From Gammaproteobacteria bacterium (GTDB taxonomy: Bacteria > Pseudomonadota > Gammaproteobacteria > Chromatiales > Sedimenticolaceae): DNA of 9,433 nt. Location: positions 1 through 9,433 of the forward strand of contig JAGRHE010000104.1 of the NCBI GenBank assembly GCA_020445165.1, given 5' to 3'. This document shows, piece after piece, positions 1 through 4,812 of this stretch. The notes below the pieces were generated by a model, which saw only the letters and a list, made by a program, of their open reading frames with translations, made no database searches and had not been told where the DNA came from. A program made the translations under genes and the position numbers. Positions within the stretch are counted from its first letter, which is position 1. Each line of letters opens with the position of its first letter.

Positions 1-575
1 ATTTCGGTATGCCGCGCCCGGAAGGCTATCGCAAGGCGCTGCGGCTGATGCGCCTGGCCGAGCGTTTCAGCGTACCGGTTCTGACCTTCATCGACACCCC
101 GGGCGCCTATCCCGGCGTGGGTGCAGAGGAGCGCGGCCAGAGCGAGGCGATCGCGCGCAACCTGTTCGAGATGGCGGGTCTGCGTACGCCGATAATTGCT
201 ACCGTGATCGGCGAGGGTGGCTCAGGGGGGGCGCTGGCGATCGGGGTTGCCGATCACCTGATGATGCTGCAATACAGCACCTACTCGGTGATATCGCCCG
301 AAGGTTGCGCGTCGATCCTGTGGAAAGATGCCGAGAAGGCCCCGCTGGCCGCCGAGGCCATGGCGATCACGTCGGAAGATCTCAAGGAACACAAGCTGAT
401 CGACGGGATCGTTCCCGAGCCGCTGGGTGGTGGGCATCGTGATCCGGATGCGGTCGCCCGCAATCTCAAATTGGCGCTGATCAAGGCGCTCGACAAGGTA
501 CGGGCCGTTAACCTGGATCGACTGCTCGAGCAGCGCTACGAGCGCCTGATGTCCTATGGTGTGGTCACCCGCTGA
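1..575 (+). CDS. accA: Acetyl-CoA carboxylase carboxyltransferase subunit alpha (3' part)
   Basis: AccA pairs with AccD to move the carboxyl group from biotin on AccB to acetyl-CoA, giving malonyl-CoA, the first committed step of fatty-acid synthesis in the cytoplasm. The window opens inside the gene: the frame reads from base 3 (Phe-Gly-Met-Pro-Arg-Pro-Glu-Gly-Tyr), leaving about 190 C-terminal residues of a family usually near 315-320. Family signatures visible are [10 protein letters not shown], the glycine-rich [12 protein letters not shown], and [16 protein letters not shown], all typical of the crotonase-like carboxyltransferase fold and its acyl-CoA site. The stop at 573-575 lies inside the start of tilS, so the two genes are very likely co-transcribed, an arrangement known in many gammaproteobacteria. 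The Met at position 9 is internal and is not the true start. Nothing suggests damage to the gene. Confidence 0.97.
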   Translation, partial: FGMPRPEGYRKALRLMRLAERFSVPVLTFIDTPGAYPGVGAEERGQSEAIARNLFEMAGLRTPIIATVIGEGGSGGALAIGVADHLMMLQYSTYSVISPEGCASILWKDAEKAPLAAEAMAITSEDLKEHKLIDGIVPEPLGGGHRDPDAVARNLKLALIKALDKVRAVNLDRLLEQRYERLMSYGVVTR

Positions 576-1914
576 AGCGGCGGTCCCCGGACTCGATCCG
601 GACCGGGTCGTTCACTTTTTCAAGCACGCGCTGCCACATCCCAACAGTTATTGGGTTTCGTTCAGTGGCGGCCTCGATTCGAGTGTATTGCTTTACCTGC
701 TGGCTTCGGTCCGCGCGCAGCTGCCGGCGCCATTGCACGCGATCCATATCGACCATGGTCTGCAGGCTGCCTCGGCCGACTGGGCAGCCGATTGCCGCGC
801 ACGCTGTGCCCAACTCGGTGTGCCGCTGGAGATCCGGCGGGTCGATGCGCGGGCCGCACACGGGCAGAGCCCGGAAGCGGCCGCGCGCGAGGCCCGCTAC
901 ACCGCGATCGCATCCGTGATCGGGCCGGGGGTCATGTTGCTCACCGCGCATCATCAGCAGGACCAGGCCGAGACCGTGCTGCTGCAGATGCTGCGGGGCG
1001 CCGGGACCAGTGGCCTCAGCGGCATGCCTCCGTGTCGGCGATGGCGGCAGGGATGGCTGGCGCGGCCGTTGTTGGGCGCTTCGCGCGAAGGCATCGTGCA
1101 GTGGGCGCGCGACGCGGGGCTGTCGTGGATTGAAGACCCGAGCAATGCCGCGCACGGTGCCGATCGCAACTTCCTGCGTCATCGTGTGTTGCCAACACTG
1201 GCCGAGCGCTGGCCAGCGGCGGTGCAGAGCATCACGCGCAGCGCCCAACTGTGTGCAGAGGCGGATGGCATCGTCGCCGGCGAGGCCGATGCCGATCTGT
1301 GTGCTATCGAGGTGGCGGGAAGCGACCGCCTGCAGGTCACGGGCCTGTGCCGCCTCGATCCCGCACGCAGGGCCAACGCCCTGCGCCGTTGGCTGCAGCG
1401 ACAGGGCGCTGCATCGCTCCCGGCCGCGCGTCTTTACGAGGCCATGGAACAGCTTTGTCACGCGCGTTCGGATGCGGCGGTACGGATCGTGTGGGCCGGT
1501 CATGGCCTGCGCCGCTTCCAGGGGCAGGTGTGGTTCCTGGAACACGACCTCGACGCCGAGCCACCTGCGGTCTGGCGTAGATGGTCGGGCGAGGCCGTCG
1601 ATCTCGGACCGGGCCTGGGACGTCTGCACACCCGCCTCGCCCCGGGTGGTATCGACCCGCAGCGTTGGCAGCAGGCGCAGATCGAGATCGCCCACCGCCC
1701 TGCGGGCATGCGCTACCGGCTTGCCGGGCGACGGGGATCACGCGACTTCAAGCACCTGGCACAGGAACTGGGTATCCCTCCCTGGGAGCGTGACCTCGTG
1801 CCGGTGATCCTGCTCGATGGTGAGCCCGCTGCGATTGCAGGCTATGCAGTCTTGGATCCCTTTGTACTCACGCACGGGCAGGGGATCTGGCCGTCCTGGG
1901 AAGCCCCTTTCTGA
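556..1914 (+). CDS. tilS: tRNA(Ile)-lysidine synthase
   Basis: TilS uses ATP and lysine to convert the wobble cytidine of the CAU-anticodon isoleucine tRNA to lysidine, so that it reads AUA and is charged with Ile. The 452-residue product shows the N-type ATP pyrophosphatase P-loop SGGLDSS at residues 37-43, IDHGL near 65-69, REARY at 111-115, and [10 protein letters not shown] at 131-140. This last is the usual H-x-x-D-D-Q-x-E-T motif with Gln in place of the first Asp. EDPSN (193-197) is followed by RNFLR (204-208), then a middle substrate-binding region, and a TilS C-terminal domain around residues 375-440 with [15 protein letters not shown] and [10 protein letters not shown]. Length and domain order fit the family. 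The ATG at 556 gives a 20-base overlap with accA and a normal N-terminus before the P-loop; a GTG at 559 is an alternative. No strong ribosome binding site is seen, so translation may be coupled to accA. Confidence 0.96.
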   Translation: MVWSPAEAAVPGLDPDRVVHFFKHALPHPNSYWVSFSGGLDSSVLLYLLASVRAQLPAPLHAIHIDHGLQAASADWAADCRARCAQLGVPLEIRRVDARAAHGQSPEAAAREARYTAIASVIGPGVMLLTAHHQQDQAETVLLQMLRGAGTSGLSGMPPCRRWRQGWLARPLLGASREGIVQWARDAGLSWIEDPSNAAHGADRNFLRHRVLPTLAERWPAAVQSITRSAQLCAEADGIVAGEADADLCAIEVAGSDRLQVTGLCRLDPARRANALRRWLQRQGAASLPAARLYEAMEQLCHARSDAAVRIVWAGHGLRRFQGQVWFLEHDLDAEPPAVWRRWSGEAVDLGPGLGRLHTRLAPGGIDPQRWQQAQIEIAHRPAGMRYRLAGRRGSRDFKHLAQELGIPPWERDLVPVILLDGEPAAIAGYAVLDPFVLTHGQGIWPSWEAPF

Positions 1915-1917
1915 ACT

Positions 1918-1935
1918 GCCGCGGCCTGCCGCGGC
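1918..1935. repeat. Two copies of the palindrome GCCGCGGC, hairpin-forming
   Basis: The self-complementary octamer GCCGCGGC occurs at 1918-1925 and 1928-1935, separated by CT, starting four bases after the tilS stop. The copies are ten bases apart, about one helical turn, and together can fold into a GC-only hairpin of about seven pairs with a very short loop. It might help end tilS transcription, but the nearest T run (1953-1957) lies 17 bases beyond the stem, so it is not a standard intrinsic terminator. A protein-binding dyad is the other option. Confidence 0.45.
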
Positions 1936-1946
1936 CACATCTCCGT

Positions 1947-1973
1947 TAAAGCTTTTTCTTCTGCCGTCGCTAG
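1947..1973 (+). promoter_or_regulatory. Candidate sigma-28 (FliA-type) promoter for the pilin operon
   Basis: TAAAGCTT (1947-1954), an 11-base spacer and GTCGCTAG (1966-1973) line up with the enterobacterial FliA consensus TAAAGTTT-N11-GCCGATAA: 7 of 8 bases at -35, 5 of 8 at -10, with exact spacing. Transcription would start near 1980, leaving a 5' leader of roughly 65 bases before the pilin ATG. No convincing sigma-70 promoter was found by eye in this gap. The -10 match is imperfect, so this is a candidate only. Confidence 0.35.
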
Positions 1974-1984
1974 ACCTGGTAACG

Positions 1985-2012
1985 GTGGTCGCGCGCCCGT
2001 CGTGCGCACCAC
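1985..2012 (+). repeat. Imperfect inverted repeat in the pilin 5' leader
   Basis: GTGGT (1985-1989) pairs with ACCAC (2008-2012), and GCGC (1991-1994) with GCGC (2004-2007); one bulged C (1990) interrupts the stem and the loop is nine bases. If transcription starts near 1980, the hairpin sits at the 5' end of the pilin mRNA, where it could stabilise the message or affect ribosome access. It could equally be a regulator-binding dyad. There is no T run behind it, so it is not a terminator. Confidence 0.35.
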
Positions 2013-2033
2013 GCTTTGCTAGCGATCGGGTTC

Positions 2034-2039
2034 GAGGAG
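2034..2039 (+). promoter_or_regulatory. Ribosome binding site deciding the pilin start
   Basis: GAGGAG lies six bases before the ATG at 2046. It is the strongest Shine-Dalgarno match in the window and fixes the pilin start there rather than at the in-frame TTG at 2016, which would add ten residues ahead of a normal short prepilin leader. A strong site suits a highly made major pilin. Confidence 0.8.
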
Positions 2040-2045
2040 ACTCGC

Positions 2046-2531
2046 ATGAATAAACAAGCCGGTTTTACACTGGTCGAGCTGGTGGTGGTCATCATCATCC
2101 TCGGCATCCTGGCCGCGACGGCGCTGCCACGCTTTATGAATGTACAGACCCAGGCGCACCAGGCGGCGGTTGACGGCGCATCCGGCGGCTTCGGCTCAGG
2201 CGTGGCGATGTTCCGCTCGCAGTGGGTGGCCAATGGGCACACCGCGGCCCAGGCCAACGTGGCGAACTTTGGCGACGCGACGGTTGATTCGAATGCCAGT
2301 GGCTGGCCGGTGGGAACTGGTGGCAACGCGACGATCGACAATGCGGATGCTTGCGTCGAGGTATGGAATGGCGTAATGCAGAATCCGCCGACCGTGGCGA
2401 CTTCGGGCACTGCTGACTATTTGGCGAGTGCGGCCGCTCAGGTCTGCACCTACGCCTACCAGGGCGACGGCGCTTCGCGCAGCATCGCCTACGATGCATC
2501 GTCCGGATCGATCACGGTCACCAATCCCTGA
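2046..2531 (+). CDS. MSHA-type major pilin (MshA/MshB-like prepilin)
   Basis: This is a type IV prepilin of 161 residues. A six-residue leader (MNKQAG) ends at Gly6; cleavage before Phe7 would expose FTLVE with Glu at mature position +5, followed by a hydrophobic alpha-1 helix ([19 protein letters not shown]) that anchors the subunit in the inner membrane before assembly and packs the fibre core. Two cysteines, Cys103 and Cys134, are placed to close a C-terminal disulphide loop, as in many type IV pilins. The Asn-Ala-Ser-Gly-Trp-Pro stretch and the repeated small residues fit the MshA/MshB-like group. It heads the operon and has the best ribosome binding site, which suggests the major subunit. 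Vibrio-type loci carry mshB and mshA at this place; here there is one gene, and sequence alone does not tell which it corresponds to. A general secretion pseudopilin is less likely, given the mshC-D-O-P-Q genes that follow. Confidence 0.9.
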   Translation: MNKQAGFTLVELVVVIIILGILAATALPRFMNVQTQAHQAAVDGASGGFGSGVAMFRSQWVANGHTAAQANVANFGDATVDSNASGWPVGTGGNATIDNADACVEVWNGVMQNPPTVATSGTADYLASAAAQVCTYAYQGDGASRSIAYDASSGSITVTNP

Positions 2532-2551
2532 GTCGTGTCACACGGGTGGAC

Positions 2552-3070
2552 ATGACTGCGGGGTATGAACAGCATGTATGCGCGGCCGCCAGGCCGCGTT
2601 TTGCTTTGTCGCCGGTGCAGGCCGGCTACACCGTGGTCGAATTGGTTGTTGTCATGGTGATCATGGGCATACTCGCGGCGAACGCGATGCCACATTTCTT
2701 CACTGCCAGCCGTTTCGAAGAGATGGGCTTTGCTGACGCGACTGCCACGGCAGTCAGACATGCGCGCCGGCTCGCCCTGGCCTCCGGGTGTGATACGCGT
2801 GCCCAGGTGAGTGCCGCCGGCTACGGCATACGCCAGCGGGCGACCGACTGTCACAGTGGCGCCTTGACGCGTGATGCCAGGCGTCCCGGTGGTGGAACCT
2901 GGACAGCCACCGCACCTAACGGCGTCAGCGTCGGCAGCCTGGATCTCTATTTCGATGGCTCCGGTCGTCCGTTCGACCACGCGACCGCCTTGCCGCTTAC
3001 CGCGGTCCGTACCGTGACCGTCGGTACGCGGACGATCACCGTCGAACCAAACACTGGCTTCGTTCACTGA
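2552..3070 (+). CDS. mshC: MSHA minor pilin MshC (GspH-like)
   Basis: This is a minor (pseudo)pilin thought to help start or cap the MSHA fibre. Read from the ATG at 2552 it is 172 residues. A prepilin site lies at Gly25/Tyr26, with YTVVE giving Glu at +5, then a hydrophobic helix (LVVVMVIMGILAANAMPHFF). The rest resembles GspH/MshC: Cys80 and Cys100 could pair, FDGSGRP is a typical GspH-type turn, and the end TITVEPNTGFVH resembles MshC C-termini. The start is uncertain. GTG 2546 and ATG 2552 give leaders of 25-27 residues that span a terminator-like hairpin (2581-2602). TTG 2606 or GTG 2615 would give usual leaders of seven or four residues but without basic residues. No clear ribosome binding site favours any of them. 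The mshD start follows one base after the stop. Confidence 0.86.
   Translation: MTAGYEQHVCAAARPRFALSPVQAGYTVVELVVVMVIMGILAANAMPHFFTASRFEEMGFADATATAVRHARRLALASGCDTRAQVSAAGYGIRQRATDCHSGALTRDARRPGGGTWTATAPNGVSVGSLDLYFDGSGRPFDHATALPLTAVRTVTVGTRTITVEPNTGFVH
2581..2602 (+). terminator. Terminator-like hairpin between the pilin and mshC (possible attenuator)
   Basis: CGCGGCC (2581-2587) and GGCCGCG (2592-2598) form a perfect seven-pair GC stem closed by the four-base loop GCCA, followed at once by TTTT (2599-2602) and then GCTTTG. This is the layout of an intrinsic terminator. It begins about 50 bases after the pilin stop, a usual distance for a 3' end. Partial termination would yield abundant pilin-only message with some read-through into the minor pilin genes. 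The T run is short and the element overlaps the possible long 5' end of mshC, so both leaky termination and a chance coding hairpin remain open. Confidence 0.5.
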
Positions 3071-3071
3071 C

Positions 3072-3539
3072 ATGCAGAGAGCTGGCCGTCAACGTGGCGC
3101 GACGATCATCGAACTGGTGATCACGATCACGATCATTTCGATCTCGCTGACAAGCGTGATGATGGTCGTTGCCAACACGACGCGCACCAGCGCCGACCCG
3201 ATGATACGCACCCAGGCATTGTCGATCGCAAATGCATACCTCGAAGAGATTCTTTCACAGTCGCTGATCGATCCAGCCGGTGCCGATCTGGGAGGTCCGG
3301 AGCCCGGTGAGGTGCGCGCCACCTTCGACGACGTCAACGATTACCACGGCCTCGCCGATACCAGTGGCGCTGTCGACCAGTTTGGCAACACCATCCCGGG
3401 GCTTGGCGGTTACAACGTGTCGGTCTCCGTTGCCGCGGTCACCCTCGGCACCGATCCCGCACAGCGCATCCGGGTAACCGTGGGCCACGATGGCAATGCC
3501 GCGTTCGGCCTGACGCTCAACGCCTACCGGATGCTGTGA
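3072..3539 (+). CDS. mshD: MSHA minor pilin MshD
   Basis: This is a minor pilin of 155 residues in the MSHA fibre or its tip. A basic leader (MQRAGRQRG) ends at Gly9; the mature protein would start ATIIE, with Ala instead of the usual Phe at +1 and Glu kept at +5 (Glu14). A hydrophobic helix with several Thr and Ser residues follows. Family marks for MshD are the acidic FDDVNDYHGL segment in the middle, DQFGNTIPGLGGYNVSVSV after it, and the short C-terminal LTLNAYR. The start lies one base after the mshC stop, and the stop overlaps the mshO start as TGATG, so its translation is probably coupled to both neighbours. No Shine-Dalgarno sequence is visible before it. A general GspI-like pseudopilin is the alternative reading, but position and the FDDVNDYHGL segment favour MshD. 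Confidence 0.88.
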   Translation: MQRAGRQRGATIIELVITITIISISLTSVMMVVANTTRTSADPMIRTQALSIANAYLEEILSQSLIDPAGADLGGPEPGEVRATFDDVNDYHGLADTSGAVDQFGNTIPGLGGYNVSVSVAAVTLGTDPAQRIRVTVGHDGNAAFGLTLNAYRML

Positions 3540-4414
3540 TGCACGGGTCTCGACGACAACGCGGATTCACCATCGTCGAACTGGTGATCGTGATCCTGAT
3601 AAGCAGTGTCCTTTCCCTGTCCCTGCTGCAGTTCATCTCGGTACCGGTCGATGCCTTTGTGGACCAGAGCCGGCGCGCGCGCCTGGTGGCGGTTGCCGAT
3701 GCTGCCCTGGACCGGATCGCGCAGGATGTCCACGCGGCATTGCCCAACAGCCTGCGTGTCGGCTGTGGTGGTACCTGCCTGGAATATCTTCGTACCGTTG
3801 GTGGTGGGCGCTACCGGGCAGCGCCGCCCGGCGATTTCCTGAGCTTCGTGCCGGCTGATGCCGACGGCAGCTTCGAAGTGCTGGGCAACCTGGTGTTGCC
3901 GGGAACGGTTGCGACATCGGCATCGGCCGATGCCTGCAGGAATGGAGCCGCTGCATGCCTGGTGATCTATAACACCGGTTTTGCAGGAACGAATGCCTGG
4001 CAGGGCGACAACATCGCCACGCTGACAGCGGTCGGGGGATCGACACTGTCGTTTGACAACAGTGTGTTCAGCAGCGGTGACAACGCGTTCCCGGCGGCAT
4101 CGCCAGGCCAGCGCTTCTTCGTCGTCGATTCTCCTGTCAGCTACCTGTGCGACCCGGTCGCTGGCCAGGTGCGGCGCTACGAGGGTTACAACATCCGGGC
4201 CTTGCAGGGCGATGTCGACAGCCATGCCGAACTGCTGGCGCTGAGCAATCCGGCCGAGTCCGCGCTGCTTGCCGACGGGGTCACGGCCTGCAGTTTTTCC
4301 TACAGCCCGGGCACGCCGACACGCAACGCGATGCTGACGGTTCGGCTAACGGTTTCCGAGGCAGGTGAAAGCATCAACCTGCTGCAGCAGGTAGGGGTCC
4401 TGAACGGAACATGA
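3539..4414 (+). CDS. mshO: MSHA minor pilin MshO (PilW/GspJ-like)
   Basis: This is a larger minor pilin, 291 residues, of the GspJ/PilW size class, which in related systems sits in the tip complex that starts fibre growth. The basic leader MHGSRRQRG ends at Gly9 before FTIVE, with Glu14 at +5, and a hydrophobic helix (LVIVILISSVLSLSLLQFI) follows. The segment RARLVAVADAALDRIAQDV and then LPNSLRV is characteristic of MshO. Several cysteines in the globular part (CGGTC, DAC, AAC, YLC, TAC) suggest disulphides formed in the periplasm. The C-terminus SPGTPTRNAMLTVRLTVSE with LLQQVGVLN also fits the family. The ATG at 3539 overlaps the mshD stop (TGATG); a GTG one codon upstream is a less likely start. 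The end overlaps mshP by four bases (ATGA), so translational coupling is likely on both sides. Confidence 0.91.
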   Translation: MHGSRRQRGFTIVELVIVILISSVLSLSLLQFISVPVDAFVDQSRRARLVAVADAALDRIAQDVHAALPNSLRVGCGGTCLEYLRTVGGGRYRAAPPGDFLSFVPADADGSFEVLGNLVLPGTVATSASADACRNGAAACLVIYNTGFAGTNAWQGDNIATLTAVGGSTLSFDNSVFSSGDNAFPAASPGQRFFVVDSPVSYLCDPVAGQVRRYEGYNIRALQGDVDSHAELLALSNPAESALLADGVTACSFSYSPGTPTRNAMLTVRLTVSEAGESINLLQQVGVLNGT

Positions 4415-4812
4415 GTGACAACGGTTACCGAAACGCAGCCGGCTTCACATTGATCAGCGCACTGTTCGTGATCGTGGTCGTGTCTGCGCTCGGCGTCTAC
4501 CTAACCGGGTTGAGCACCGTCGCCCATTCGTCGAGCGCGCTGGCCGTGCGCAGCTCCCAGGCTATATATGCCGCCCAGGCCGGCGTCGAGTGGGTGGTCT
4601 TCCGGCTCGCGGCCGGTGACAGCTGTGGCAGCCTGCCGACGGCGCCGGTGATCGATGGCTTCAGTATCTCGGTCGATGCCTGCAGCACGCAAACCATCAC
4701 CGAGGGTAGTGCCAGTTACCCGCTGCATGACATCACTGTCACCGCGAGTATCGGGTCTTACGGCGACCCGGCGTTCGTAACCCGGCGCCTGAGCGCAGCG
4801 GTCGCGGGGTGA
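4411..4812 (+). CDS. mshP: MSHA minor pilin MshP (PilX/GspK-like class)
   Basis: This is a minor pilin-like protein of 133 residues. The leader of eleven residues ends at Gly11, the mature end would be FTLIS, and a hydrophobic helix (ALFVIVVVSALGVYLTGL) follows. Position +5 is Ser16, not Glu. Loss of Glu5 is also known in the GspK/PilX class of tip-located minor pilins, whose position in gene order MshP shares. The stretch AIYAAQAGVEWVVFRLA is the typical AAQAGxEW motif shared by MshP and PilX-like proteins. Two cysteines in the C-terminal half (near CGSLP and DACST) could form a disulphide. The start overlaps the mshO stop as ATGA and the stop overlaps the mshQ start, so it is held tightly in the operon. 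The short length is normal for MshP. Confidence 0.88.
   Translation: MSDNGYRNAAGFTLISALFVIVVVSALGVYLTGLSTVAHSSSALAVRSSQAIYAAQAGVEWVVFRLAAGDSCGSLPTAPVIDGFSISVDACSTQTITEGSASYPLHDITVTASIGSYGDPAFVTRRLSAAVAG

Noticed and set aside
565..1695. Open frame of 376 codons on the - strand opposite tilS
   Set aside because: TilS has all its catalytic motifs on the + strand in this stretch. The antisense product is Arg/Gln/His-rich without domains, as expected for a shadow of a GC-rich gene.
2003..2020. Possible sigma-54 promoter (GCGCAC then TTGCT) before the pilin
   Set aside because: The GG of the -24 element is absent at the required position and the spacing is one base too long, so the match to TGGCAC-N5-TTGCW fails at its most important bases.
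2016..2045. TTG at 2016 as the pilin start
   Set aside because: It would place the GAGGAG site inside the gene and add ten residues to an otherwise typical six-residue prepilin leader; ATG 2046 is clearly better.
2046..4812. Type II secretion pseudopilin cluster (GspG-H-I-J-K) instead of MSHA
   Set aside because: Gene order resembles it, but the MshD FDDVNDYHGL and MshO LPNSLRV segments and the following mshQ with a DUF6701-type end identify the MSHA group.
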